Below are positions 8,056 to 18,575 of a stretch of DNA of 64,000 nt, piece by piece (position 1 is the first letter of the stretch; every line of letters starts with the position of its first letter). The notes beneath the pieces are model-generated. The model was not told the DNA's origin. It worked only from the letters and a program-made list of their open reading frames with translations, and made no database searches. Where the stretch lies: NCBI RefSeq assembly GCF_900105065.1, contig NZ_LT629749.1:2170001-2234000 (forward strand), written 5' to 3'. Made by a program: the position numbers and the translations under genes. Source of the DNA: Friedmanniella luteola. Lineage in GTDB: Bacteria > Actinomycetota > Actinomycetes > Propionibacteriales > Propionibacteriaceae.

Positions 8056-8784
8056 ATGACGTCCGAGCCCAGCAGCAGTCCCGGGATCTCCCGCAGCATC
8101 GGCCAGGTCCTGGCCGCGCTGAAGGGCGACTTCCCGGACATCTCCATCTCCAAGATCCGGTTCCTCGAGTCCGAGGGCCTGATCGCCCCCGAGCGGGCCC
8201 CGTCCGGCTACCGCCGCTACGCCGAGCACGACCTCGAGCGGCTGCGCTACGTCCTCGCGGTGCAGCGCGACCACTACCTCCCGCTCAAGGTCATCAAGGA
8301 GCACCTGGCGCTGATGGACCGGGGCGAGACCCCGCCGCCGGTGCCCTCGCTCGACCGGGGCACGGCCGCCCGACCCGAGGCCGCCCCGTCCGGCGACGCC
8401 CGGCCCGCGCCCGCCGCGCCGCCGCCACCCCCGAAGCCGCCCGTCCGGATGACCCGGGCCGACCTGCTGGAGGCCAGCGGCCTCACCGACGCCGCGCTGA
8501 CCGAGCTGGAGCGCACCCAGATCGTGCAGGCGCGGCGCGGCACCTACTACGGCCGGGACGCCCTGACCCTGGCCATCGCCGCCCGCCGGATGGCGGAGTA
8601 CGGCATCGACGGCCGGCACCTGCGGGCCTTCAAGATGTCCGCCGACCGCGAGGTGGGGCTGGTGGAGCAGGCGATCGCGCCGCACCTCCGCCGGGCGGGC
8701 GGCAACCGGGACGTCCAGGGCGAGGTGACCCAGCTCGTGATCAGCTTCCACGCCGCCCTAGTGCGCACCGCGATGGAGCGCTGA
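8056..8784 (+). CDS. ftsR: MerR-family regulator FtsR-like (Rv1828-like)
   Basis: 242 residues. The N-terminal MerR winged helix (ISKIRFLESEGLIAPERAPSG, YRRYAEHDLERLRYVL) covers about residues 22-75. A proline/alanine-rich linker near 95-135 leads to a C-terminal domain of about 100 residues with a second helix-turn-helix-like segment (TRADLLEASGLTDAALTELE). It corresponds to mycobacterial Rv1828 and corynebacterial FtsR, reported to influence ftsZ expression; the function here is inferred from order and domain layout. No cysteine pattern for metal sensing is present. It starts 8 nt after garA and is probably cotranscribed with it. Confidence 0.82.
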   Translation: MTSEPSSSPGISRSIGQVLAALKGDFPDISISKIRFLESEGLIAPERAPSGYRRYAEHDLERLRYVLAVQRDHYLPLKVIKEHLALMDRGETPPPVPSLDRGTAARPEAAPSGDARPAPAAPPPPPKPPVRMTRADLLEASGLTDAALTELERTQIVQARRGTYYGRDALTLAIAARRMAEYGIDGRHLRAFKMSADREVGLVEQAIAPHLRRAGGNRDVQGEVTQLVISFHAALVRTAMER

Positions 8785-8825
8785 GGCCGAGCCCGGGCCC
8801 CGGCCCGCGCCGGCGGCCTGCGACG

Positions 8826-8831
8826 TAGGGT
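8826..8831 (+). promoter_or_regulatory. Leaderless -10 hexamer of the bifunctional nuclease gene
   Basis: TAGGGT ends 6 nt before the ATG at 8838, so transcription should begin at or next to the start codon. Confidence 0.65.
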
Positions 8832-8837
8832 TGGGCC

Positions 8838-9317
8838 ATGCGTGAGCTCGATGTGGTGGGTGTCCGGGTCGAGATGCCCTCGAACGCGCCGATGGTGCTG
8901 CTGCGCGAGGTCGGCGGCAGCCGCTACCTCCCGATCTGGATCGGGGCCAGCGAGGCCTCGGCCATCGCCAACGCCCAGGAGGGCGTGGTCCCGCCACGGC
9001 CGCTGACCCACGACCTGATGGTCGACACCCTGTCGACGCTGGGGCACCGGCTGACCGAGGTGCACATCACCGAGCTCGAGGGCGGGACCTTCTACGCCGT
9101 GCTGCTCGTCGACGGCGTCGAGGTCAGCGCCCGCCCGTCCGACGCGATCGCGCTCGCGCTGCGGGTGGGCTCCGACATCTACTGCGCCGAGGACGTCCTC
9201 GACGAGGCCGGGATCGAGATCCCCGAGGCCGAGGAGGACGAGGTCGAGAAGTTCCGCGAGTTCCTCGACCAGGTCAACCCGGACGACTTCGTGACCGGTG
9301 AGGAGCCGACGTCCTGA
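8838..9317 (+). CDS. Bifunctional nuclease family protein (BFN domain, Rv1829-like)
   Basis: 159 residues. The BFN/DUF151 domain is evident from MRELDVVGVRVEMPSNAPMV, LPIWIGASEASAIA, RPLTHDLMVDTL and SARPSDAIALALRVG. An acidic C-terminal tail of about 30 residues (EAEEDEVEKFREFL) may bind the UvrB/UvrC-like partner seen in some family members, but no fusion exists here. Plant and bacterial relatives show RNase and DNase activity; the physiological substrate is unknown. Its own leaderless promoter lies just upstream. Gene order equals Rv1829 between ftsR and the second MerR gene. Confidence 0.85.
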   Translation: MRELDVVGVRVEMPSNAPMVLLREVGGSRYLPIWIGASEASAIANAQEGVVPPRPLTHDLMVDTLSTLGHRLTEVHITELEGGTFYAVLLVDGVEVSARPSDAIALALRVGSDIYCAEDVLDEAGIEIPEAEEDEVEKFREFLDQVNPDDFVTGEEPTS

Positions 9318-9451
9318 GCGTGCCGCACCGACCTCTGACCCTCGACCCGCTCCTCAGGGTGCCGGCCGGGCGGAGCACCGATAGCACACGGGGGCACCCT
9401 CACGCCAGGGTCGAGAGTTGGGAATCCGTCCCGGAGCCCGGCGGCGTGTCG

Positions 9452-9481
9452 TTGACCCGCCCGAGGAGCGAGCCGTAGCGT
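9452..9481 (+). promoter_or_regulatory. Promoter of the MerR gene at 9565 (-35 TTGACC, -10 TAGCGT)
   Basis: TTGACC at 9452-9457 and TAGCGT at 9476-9481 are 18 bp apart. Just downstream, 9486-9511 contains two overlapping dyads (CCAGG...CCTGG and GTAAT...ATTAC), a possible operator for autoregulation. Confidence 0.6.
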
Positions 9482-9564
9482 TCCCCAGGTAATCCCGAGC
9501 CTGGAATTACGCGCGGGGAACTCGGGGAAGCCGTTCCCTTCCGACCGCACCGACCGGAGGCCAC

Positions 9565-10152
9565 GTGAGCAGCACCGAAAGACCCGCCGAGGTGGCGGAC
9601 GCCGCGCCCCAGGGCGACGCGCAGGGCCTGCTCTTCGACGGCGACTTCTCCCCGGTCCCCAGCGACCTGGGCTTCCGCGGCCCGGTCGCCTGCAGCGCGG
9701 CCGGCATCACCTACCGCCAGCTGGACTACTGGGCCCGCACCGGACTGGTCGTGCCCGAGGTCCGCGGCGCCTCCGGCTCCGGTAGCCAGCGGCTCTACAG
9801 CTTCCGCGACATCCTCATCCTCAAGGTCATCAAGCGGCTGCTGGACGCCGGCATCTCGCTGCAGCAGATCCGCACCGCCATCGAGCACCTGCGGGTCCGC
9901 GGGGTCGAGGACATCACCCAGGTGACGCTGATGAGCGATGGCGTCTCGGTCTTCGAGTGCACCTCCGACGACGAGGTGATCGACCTGCTCCGCGGCGGCC
10001 AGGGCGTCTTCGGGATCGCGCTGGGCAGCGTCTGGCGCGACATCGAGGGCACCCTCGCGGCGCTCCCGGCCGAGCGCACCGTCGTCGAGGAGACGCCGGC
10101 CTCCGCGTCGGACGAGCTCGCCCGTCGCCGCCGCGCCCGCGCCGCCGGCTGA
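9565..10152 (+). CDS. MerR-family transcriptional regulator (Rv1830-like)
   Basis: 195 residues, GTG start at 9565 preceded by GGAGG at 9556-9560. The MerR domain begins near residue 45 (AAGITYRQLDYWARTGLVVP) and continues through YSFRDILILKVIKRLLDAGISLQQIRTAIEHL. The C-terminal part of about 70 residues has no recognised ligand motif. Rv1830 of M. tuberculosis is the syntenic gene. It stands before the glycine riboswitch and gcvP but is separated from them by a repeat-rich stretch. A dyad downstream of its promoter suggests self-regulation. Targets cannot be named from sequence. Confidence 0.85.
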   Translation: MSSTERPAEVADAAPQGDAQGLLFDGDFSPVPSDLGFRGPVACSAAGITYRQLDYWARTGLVVPEVRGASGSGSQRLYSFRDILILKVIKRLLDAGISLQQIRTAIEHLRVRGVEDITQVTLMSDGVSVFECTSDDEVIDLLRGGQGVFGIALGSVWRDIEGTLAALPAERTVVEETPASASDELARRRRARAAG

Positions 10153-10173
10153 CTCCTGACGTCTCCCGGCCTG

Positions 10174-10293
10174 CCCTCCGACAGGCGCAGGGGACTCGCG
10201 CCCTGAGCTCGTCCAAGGGCTGACCCCGGCCCCCTGCCCCCTGGGCTCGTCGAGGGGCCGCCCCGGCCGCCGCTCCCTGAGCTCGTCGAAGGG
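10174..10293. repeat. Cluster of four dispersed-repeat copies
   Basis: Copies at 10174-10192, 10201-10219, 10239-10257 and 10275-10293. The first is in the CCCTCCGAC...CAGGG orientation; the other three read CCCTGAGCTCGTCNAAGGG or close variants. They fill the gap between the MerR gene and the gcvP promoter, and no gene is visible in it. Confidence 0.75.
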
Positions 10294-10301
10294 CCGCAGG
10301 C

Positions 10302-10330
10302 GTGACCTCTCCGCGGGGGCCGGGTAGGGT
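10302..10330 (+). promoter_or_regulatory. Promoter of the glycine riboswitch-gcvP unit
   Basis: GTGACC at 10302-10307 and TAGGGT at 10325-10330 with a 17-bp spacer. The predicted start, near 10337, is a few bases before the riboswitch. Confidence 0.5.
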
Positions 10331-10344
10331 GGCGCCTGCTGCAC

Positions 10345-10460
10345 ACGACGACGCGGGAGAGCTCACCGGCTCAGGGACGAGCACGGTGGCGCCGAAGGGG
10401 CAACATCCCCGGAACCTCTCAGGCACCCAGACCGCGTCCGTCTGGCAACTCTGGAGCCCA
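10345..10460 (+). ncRNA. Glycine riboswitch upstream of gcvP
   Basis: Conserved blocks occur in the right order: GGGAGAG near 10355, GGCGCCGAAGGGGCAA at 10388-10403, CTCTCAGGCA at 10416-10425 and ACTCTGGAG at 10448-10456. A perfect 7-bp closing stem can form between 10350-10356 and 10432-10438, and an alternative hairpin CCAGAC/GTCTGG at 10427-10445 overlaps it. Only one clear aptamer is seen, with a possible degenerate partner after it. Mycobacterial gcvB has the same element. Glycine would be expected to turn on gcvP. Confidence 0.85.
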
Positions 10461-10546
10461 CCGGGTGACAGGGCGGGGAGTGCACGTCGACCGCTGCCCG
10501 CGGCTCGGGGTCGCACCGCCGGACCGCCTGGAACGAGTTCCCGCTG

Positions 10547-13423
<2,877 letters not shown>

Positions 13424-13460
13424 ACCCTGGGCGGTCACCGGCACCGGGCCCCCGCGACCG

Positions 13461-13466
13461 TAGGGT
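13461..13466 (+). promoter_or_regulatory. Leaderless -10 hexamer of the permease gene at 13473
   Basis: TAGGGT ends 6 nt before the GTG start. Confidence 0.6.
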
Positions 13467-13472
13467 GAGCCG

Positions 13473-14555
13473 GTGGACCTCGGGGAGCTGGCCGGCCGGG
13501 TCGGCCCGATCCTGGCGTTCGTGGTCTGCATCACCGTCGTGGCCGAGCTGGCGAACGCCCTGGGCGTCTTCGCCATGCTGGCTGCGGCGGCCGCCCGGCT
13601 GGCCCGCGGCTCCGTGCTCGCCCTGTGGCTGCTGGTGGTGCTGGTCGCCGTCGTCGCCACCGCGGTGCTGTCCCTGGACACCACGGCCGTGCTGCTGACG
13701 CCGGTCGTGCTGGCGCTGGCCGCGCAGCTGGGGCTGGACCGCGAGCTGTTCGCCCTCACCGCCGTCTGGCTCGCGAACACGGCGTCGCTGCTGCTGCCGG
13801 TGTCGAACCTCACCAACCTGCTGGCCCTGGGGCGGCTGCCGGGCTACGACGCCGGGCGCTTCACCACGCTGACCTGGCCGGCGGCCCTGGCGTGCGTGCT
13901 GATCACCGTGGGCGCACTGGCGCTGCTGTTCCGCCGCTCCCTGCGCGGGCGCTACCGCCCGGCGTCGACCCCGCCCGTGGCGGACCGCCGGCTGCTGGTG
14001 CTCGCGACGGTCGTCTGCGCGCTGCTCGGGCCGGCCTTCCTCCTCGTCGACGTCGTGGTGGCCTCGGCCGTCGCCGCCGGGGTCCTGGTGGTGGCGTGCG
14101 CGGTGGCCCGGCCGTCCCTGCTCCGCCGGCGGCTGCTGCCCTGGCCGCTGGTGCTCGGGGTCAGCGCCCTCTTCGTGGTCGTGCAGTACGCGCACGACCA
14201 CGGCCTGGCCGAGCTGCTGACCCGGGCGGCCGGGGCGGGGGAGGGCTGGACCGCCCTGCTCCGGGTGGCGGTGCTCGGGGCGCTCGGGGCGAACCTGCTC
14301 GACAACCTGCCCAGCTACCTGGCCCTGGAGCCGGCGGCGGACGGGTCGCCGCTGCGGCTGGCCGCGCTGCTGGTCGGGGTCAACGCCGGCCCGCTGGTCA
14401 CGCCCTGGGCCAGCCTGGCGACGCTGCTGTGGGCGGCCCGCTGCCGGGCCGCCGGCGTCGCCGTCTCGTGGGGGCGTCTCGCCCTGCGCGGGCTGCTGCT
14501 GGTGCCGGTGCTGATGCTCGGCGCGGTCACCGCGCTGTGGCTGGTGCACGGGTGA
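13473..14555 (+). CDS. SLC13/ArsB-CitM-type permease
   Basis: 360 residues, almost entirely hydrophobic, with about ten membrane helices. The conserved half-repeat features of the ion-transporter superfamily are visible: LSLDTTAVLLTPVVLALAAQLGLD with the following TAVWLANTASLLLPVSNLTN, and later GANLLDNLPSYLALEP and GVNAGPLVTPWASLATLL. These resemble arsenite, citrate or Na+-coupled anion carriers (ArsB/NhaD/CitM). Substrate cannot be assigned; no arsenic genes adjoin it. It is shorter than typical ArsB (about 430). The stop overlaps the start of the serine hydrolase (GTGA), an unexpected pair. Confidence 0.75.
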   Translation: MDLGELAGRVGPILAFVVCITVVAELANALGVFAMLAAAAARLARGSVLALWLLVVLVAVVATAVLSLDTTAVLLTPVVLALAAQLGLDRELFALTAVWLANTASLLLPVSNLTNLLALGRLPGYDAGRFTTLTWPAALACVLITVGALALLFRRSLRGRYRPASTPPVADRRLLVLATVVCALLGPAFLLVDVVVASAVAAGVLVVACAVARPSLLRRRLLPWPLVLGVSALFVVVQYAHDHGLAELLTRAAGAGEGWTALLRVAVLGALGANLLDNLPSYLALEPAADGSPLRLAALLVGVNAGPLVTPWASLATLLWAARCRAAGVAVSWGRLALRGLLLVPVLMLGAVTALWLVHG

Positions 14556-15589
14556 GCCGGGAGGACGGGAGGGACCTGACCACGGCGGAGCTGGAGCAGC
14601 AGGTCCGCGACGCCGGCCTGCTGAGCGGGGACGTCGCCGTCGCCGTGGCCTGCACCGCACCCGGCACCGGGCGGCTGACCTCGTCGAGCGGGACGCTGGC
14701 CGACCGGGCCGTCGACGCGGGCACCCCGCTCTACGTCGCCTCGGTGACCAAGCAGCTCGTCGGGGTGCTGGCGGCGCAGCAGGTGCTGGCCGGGCGGCTG
14801 GACCCCGAGGCGAGCGTCACCGCCCTCGACCCCCGGCTGCCGGGCTGGGCGGCCCCGGTGCGGGTGCGGCACCTGCTGCACCACACCGCCGGGCTGCCCT
14901 CGACCGCCGTCCTGCTGACCGCGGCCGGGGTGGCCGAGCCCGAGCTGACCAACGAGCGCGTCGTCGCCGCGCTGGCCGCCCTGCCCGGACCGGGCCGGCC
15001 GCCCGGCGAGGCCTTCGCCTACAGCAACCTCGGCTACGTGGTGCTGGCCGAGGTGCTGGCGGCGGTCACCGGCACGGCGCTGCCGGTGCTGGCCCGGCAG
15101 CAGGTGTTCGAGCCGCTGGGCCTGGTCTCCGCTCACCTGGGTGCAGCGCCGCCCGGCCGGCCGGCCGACCTCCCGGCGGCGGTCCGACCGCCGGCCACCG
15201 TCGGGGACGGCGGCTGGTGGATCGGCGCCGCCGAGCTGCTGACCTGGCTGGACGCGCTGAACCGGGGTGCTCTCGGCGCGGGGGTGAGCGAGCTGGTCCA
15301 GACGCCCGGCCGGCTCGACGACGGCACCCCGCTGACCTACGGCTGGGGCGTCACGGTGCGGGTCGACGCCGACGGCGCCACCTGCACCCACGGCGGGACC
15401 TGGCCTGGCTGGACCGCGAAGACCGTGCGGCGGCCGGCGACCGGGACGGCCGTCGCGCTGCTGACCACGGGCGGCGACGTCGACGCGGTCAGCGGCTCCG
15501 CCGTGGCCCTGCACGATCAGCTGGTGGCCGGGCCCAGCAGCCAGTCCAGCTCGCGGGCCAGCAGCAGCCGGCGCCCCTCGGCGTCGTAG
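14552..15589 (+). CDS. Serine hydrolase, class C beta-lactamase family
   Basis: 345 residues from the GTG at 14552, overlapping the permease stop. The catalytic SxxK is S64-VT-K67, the second motif YSN is at 157-159 and the third motif HGG at 280-282. These define the penicillin-binding/esterase-type beta-lactamase fold; HGG rather than KTG suggests an esterase or peptidase rather than a true beta-lactamase. No signal peptide is seen, so it is probably cytoplasmic. The last 20 or so residues are Ser/Arg-rich low complexity, encoded antisense to the end of the ThuA-like gene: the two converge and overlap by 73 bp. Confidence 0.8.
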   Translation: MSREDGRDLTTAELEQQVRDAGLLSGDVAVAVACTAPGTGRLTSSSGTLADRAVDAGTPLYVASVTKQLVGVLAAQQVLAGRLDPEASVTALDPRLPGWAAPVRVRHLLHHTAGLPSTAVLLTAAGVAEPELTNERVVAALAALPGPGRPPGEAFAYSNLGYVVLAEVLAAVTGTALPVLARQQVFEPLGLVSAHLGAAPPGRPADLPAAVRPPATVGDGGWWIGAAELLTWLDALNRGALGAGVSELVQTPGRLDDGTPLTYGWGVTVRVDADGATCTHGGTWPGWTAKTVRRPATGTAVALLTTGGDVDAVSGSAVALHDQLVAGPSSQSSSRASSSRRPSAS

Positions 15590-16185
15590 GAGGCGGCGTC
15601 GTGGCCGAGGGCGTCGGCCACCAGCGGGGAGGCGCCCCACGTCCGCGTCCAGCCGAGCGCGTGCCGTTCGCCCTCCTCCTCGTGCTCGAGGAACACGGCG
15701 GAGGCGTCGTCGACCCACAGCCTCGTGTAGCGCTCGTCGCGGATGACCAGCCGGTCGAGCCCGGCGGTCAGCGGGTGCTCGGGCCGGGCGAGGGCGACGC
15801 CGTCGGCGTAGTCGGGGTGGTACGTGGTGCCGTAGGTCCAGCCGCCGCCGACGATCTCGCGCCAGAGCGGCCAGTCCGGGAACGCCGTCAGGGTCGAGTG
15901 GGCCAGCAGGGTCGGCAGCCCGCTCTGCAGCGCCGCCACGAGCCCGTCGGTGGCCGGCTCCGCCAGCCGCTCGGGGCCGTACCAGCCGAGGTTCAGGACC
16001 AGCAGGTCCGGCCGGGGTCCTGAGCCCAGGCCGGCGAGGGCGGTGTCCGCGTCGTCGTCGACGTCGACCCCGCAGCCGCGCGCCCTGAGGGCGTCGGCCA
16101 GCGCCTGTGAGGTGGCCGGGAAGGGGTGCCAGGGGTCGCCGTAGGGTTCGGCGCCGGAGATGACGAGGGCGTGCGGAGGAGTCAC
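15517..16185 (-). CDS. ThuA-like domain protein
   Basis: 222 residues with a GTG start. The class I glutamine amidotransferase-like fold of ThuA is indicated by the N-terminal ALVISGAEPYGDPWHPFP strand-loop, DLLVLNLGWYG, LAHSTLTAFPDWPLWREIVGG and a histidine-rich YGTTYHPDYADG loop. ThuA proteins are linked to trehalose/disaccharide use in rhizobia, but catalytic function is not settled. No sugar genes adjoin. It lies 46 nt downstream of the methyltransferase on the same strand and may share its transcript. Its 3' end overlaps the serine hydrolase gene tail to tail. Confidence 0.75.
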   Translation of the reverse strand: MTPPHALVISGAEPYGDPWHPFPATSQALADALRARGCGVDVDDDADTALAGLGSGPRPDLLVLNLGWYGPERLAEPATDGLVAALQSGLPTLLAHSTLTAFPDWPLWREIVGGGWTYGTTYHPDYADGVALARPEHPLTAGLDRLVIRDERYTRLWVDDASAVFLEHEEEGERHALGWTRTWGASPLVADALGHDAASYDAEGRRLLLARELDWLLGPATS

Positions 16186-16231
16186 CGGGCCACTCTCCCG
16201 CAGGCGGGGCCGGCCGGGACCACCGGGACCG

Positions 16232-16879
16232 CTAGCGTCGCGGGACCAGGACGGCGACCTCCCACGCGTGCGGTCCGGCGACCACCCGCTCGGAGCTCAC
16301 CAGGGTCAGCCGGCGCCGCAGCCGGCGGAGCAGCCGCCGGGTGGTCCAGGTGCGGGCGTAGCAGGACACCACGACGACCCCGTCGGGGGCGAGCAGCGCG
16401 GCGTAGCGCTCGACCACCCGGACCGGCCGCGGCAGGTAGTAGAGGACCTCGTTGAGAACGACCGCGTCCGGGGCGGTGTCGGGGACGTAGCGGCCGGCGT
16501 CCCCGACGACGAAGGTGGTCTCCGGTGCGCCGGCACCGCGGGCCCGGCGCAGAGCGGGGGCGTAGCGGTCGACGCCGACGTAGCGGCGGTAGCGGAGGCC
16601 CTCCTGCACGATGCCCTGGGAGCACCCGACGTCGAGCACGAAGCCGTCGGCCGCGTGCCGTTCGACGGCTGCGCGCACCGCCCGGTAGCGGTCGGCCTCG
16701 CCCGCGTCCCGCAGCCGGCCCCAGCCGCCGTGGGCGTTCTCGAGCGCGTTCTCCACCAGCATCGCGAGCCGCGCGAGCGGCAGGGGGACGGGCAGCCGGT
16801 CCAGGACCGTGACGGCCGCGCCGCTGAGGACGCGCTGCACGCGGGCCAGCGTGGGTCGGGACGGCTGCACGCCCCTCAT
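16232..16879 (-). CDS. Class I SAM-dependent methyltransferase
   Basis: 215 residues. SAM motif I is VLDVGCSQG at about residues 81-89. The acidic end of beta-2 follows in YVGVDRYAPAL, and motif II/III positions lie in VVGDAGRYVPDTAPDAVVLNEVLYYLPRP. The N-terminal 60 residues are helical and positively charged. Similar to small-molecule or lipid methyltransferases of the methyltransf_23 type; no substrate clue is present. GAGG lies shortly before the ATG at 16879. It heads a two-gene unit with the ThuA-like gene. Confidence 0.75.
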   Translation of the reverse strand: MRGVQPSRPTLARVQRVLSGAAVTVLDRLPVPLPLARLAMLVENALENAHGGWGRLRDAGEADRYRAVRAAVERHAADGFVLDVGCSQGIVQEGLRYRRYVGVDRYAPALRRARGAGAPETTFVVGDAGRYVPDTAPDAVVLNEVLYYLPRPVRVVERYAALLAPDGVVVVSCYARTWTTRRLLRRLRRRLTLVSSERVVAGPHAWEVAVLVPRR

Positions 16880-16927
16880 GGTGCCGCCTCGTCCTCCCGA
16901 TGGGCGGGTGTTGTCCCGATCGCGCGG

Positions 16928-17270
16928 GTGTTGGCCGTGTCCGTCGAGGCCTCAGATCCGCACGTGTGTCTGCCGACCGTTGAGGAGGTGGTGGCGCCGG
17001 TCCGGCCCGCGCTGGCCGCTGCGGTCTGGGCGGGTGAGGTGTCGGCGGAGAAAGCCGCCATGATCACCCGGGCGCTGGTCGCCGTGGACCGGCCGGGGTT
17101 CGGCCCGGCCGACGTCGACGCCGGGGAGAAGCTGCTCACTGACGACGCCGAGGTGTTCGGGCCGGAGGACCTGCGGCGGCTCATCCAACGGGTGGTGGAC
17201 GTCATCGACCCCGACGGGTCATGGCCGGACGAGGAGCTGCAGCACGACCGACGCTGGTTCCCGATGTCCC
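16928..17270 (+). pseudogene. Remnant of a DUF222/HNH endonuclease (13E12-like) gene
   Basis: From the in-frame GTG at 16928 the translation VAPVRPALAAAVWAGEVSAE and the later DPDGSWPDEELQHDRRW match the middle of DUF222 proteins, which carry a C-terminal HNH nuclease in many actinobacteria. The N-terminal region and the HNH motif are absent. After about 17260 the translation becomes unrelated low-complexity sequence. These genes are multicopy and recombine often, so a decayed fragment is the simplest reading. It fills most of the gap between the methyltransferase and the YihY gene. Confidence 0.65.
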
Positions 17271-17407
17271 CGACATGGTCAACCACCGCATCCGCCTCGC
17301 CCAGGACGAGCACCGACCGCACGGGTCCGCCGGTCCACCCCGGGTGCCGCGGCCGGTGCCCGGACCCGGAGCCCCGAGACGAGCCCGGGTCGCCCGAGCG
17401 CGCTGGG

Positions 17408-17413
17408 TAGCGT
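17408..17413 (+). promoter_or_regulatory. Leaderless -10 hexamer of the YihY gene
   Basis: TAGCGT ends 6 nt before the GTG at 17420. Confidence 0.6.
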
Positions 17414-17419
17414 CAGCGC

Positions 17420-18502
17420 GTGCCCGCGCTGACAGAGCCGACCTCGCCCTCGACCGCCGGCACCCCGGCACTGCCCTCGGGCGTGCCGCACCTGCTGCGC
17501 GCTGTCGAGCGCTACATCAGCCGGCTGGGCGCCCAGTTCGCCGGCGCCATCACCTACTTCTCGGTGCTGGCCGTGATCCCGATCCTGATGTTCGCGTTCT
17601 CGGCGGCCGGGCTGGTGCTGACCGTCACCCGGCCCGAGCTGCTGCTGCCGCTCGCCGACGCCATCGCGGACACCCTCGGGACCGCGGACCCGGCCACCCG
17701 GCAGCAGATCCTCGACCTGGTCCGCAGCGCCCTCAGCAACTGGCGCAGCATCGGCATCCTGGGGCTGGTGTCGGCGGTCTACTCCGGCGCCGGCTGGATG
17801 GGCAACCTGAAGAACGCCGTCCGGGCCCAGTGGCGGCCCGAGTTCGACGTGCAGGCCGAGGGCGGCAACGTGCTGCTGCTGACCCTCAAGATCTACGTGG
17901 TCAACCTGCTCCAGCTGCTGGCGCTGCTGCTGGCGATGGCGATCACCTTCGGCCTGGCCGCGCTGTCCACGACGTTCGCGGGCACCCTGCTGAGCTCGCT
18001 GGGGCTGGCGGAGATCGGCTGGCTCAACCCGCTGCTCCGGCTGGTGCCCGTGGTGTTCTCGATCGCCGCCGGCTCCGTGCTGTTCCTGTTCCTCTACACC
18101 GTGCTGCCGGAGACGCGGGCGCCGCGCCGGACGGTCCGCCGCGCCGCGCTGATCGGGTCCGTCGGGCTGGCCGTGCTGCAGTACCTGAGCACCTTCCTGG
18201 TCAGCCTGTTCTCGGGCAACCGGGCCTTCGCCGTGTTCGGCTCGGTGATCGCGCTGATGCTGTTCCTCAACCTGTTCGCGCAGCTGATCTTGTTCATGGC
18301 CGCCTGGATCGCGACCGCCGACCACCCGGCAGCGCCGCCGGCGCGCGTCGAGGCTGAGGTCGTGCGCTTCCCGCTCGTGGCGCCCGAGCCCGCCGAGCCC
18401 GCCGAGGTCCTCGCCGGGCGTCGGACCGGCTGGCTGCTGGGGGCCGCGGCGGGGGCCGGGCTCGGGGCCGCGGTCACCTGGTGGCTCGCGCGGCGGCGCT
18501 GA
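17420..18502 (+). CDS. YihY/virulence factor BrkB family membrane protein
   Basis: 360 residues. The family signature RYISRLGAQFAGAITYFSVL is at about 31-50, then six membrane helices, with SAVYSGAGWMGNLKNAVRAQW after the second. The C-terminal tail is acidic/proline-rich and ends in an additional hydrophobic helix and an RRR terminus. YhjD/YihY proteins are inner-membrane proteins of uncertain function; YhjD has been implicated in lipid or LPS export. Expressed from its own leaderless promoter. It converges on the phosphofructokinase gene, with a repeat copy in the 73-nt gap. Confidence 0.83.
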   Translation: MPALTEPTSPSTAGTPALPSGVPHLLRAVERYISRLGAQFAGAITYFSVLAVIPILMFAFSAAGLVLTVTRPELLLPLADAIADTLGTADPATRQQILDLVRSALSNWRSIGILGLVSAVYSGAGWMGNLKNAVRAQWRPEFDVQAEGGNVLLLTLKIYVVNLLQLLALLLAMAITFGLAALSTTFAGTLLSSLGLAEIGWLNPLLRLVPVVFSIAAGSVLFLFLYTVLPETRAPRRTVRRAALIGSVGLAVLQYLSTFLVSLFSGNRAFAVFGSVIALMLFLNLFAQLILFMAAWIATADHPAAPPARVEAEVVRFPLVAPEPAEPAEVLAGRRTGWLLGAAAGAGLGAAVTWWLARRR

Positions 18503-18545
18503 TCCCGCTGCTGAGCACCGGTCCGCACCCTGGGCCCGCCGACGG

Positions 18546-18564
18546 CCCTCCGACGAGCTCAGGG
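18546..18564. repeat. Dispersed repeat copy between convergent genes
   Basis: CCCTCCGACGAGCTCAGGG lies between the ends of the YihY and PFK genes. Its ends are partly self-complementary and it may help terminate transcription. Confidence 0.7.
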
Positions 18565-18575
18565 AGCGGAGTGGG

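Noticed and set aside
10153-10223. Coding sequence in the repeat-rich gap before gcvP
   Set aside because: Open frames there are made of repeat copies and end within them; no ribosome binding site or family match.
10440-10546. Second complete glycine aptamer
   Set aside because: The second set of GGGAGAG and GCCGAAGGGG blocks is missing; only stem remnants are visible.
13473-14555. Arsenite exporter in an arsenic operon
   Set aside because: Family resemblance only; no arsenate reductase or arsenic-type ArsR gene is adjacent.
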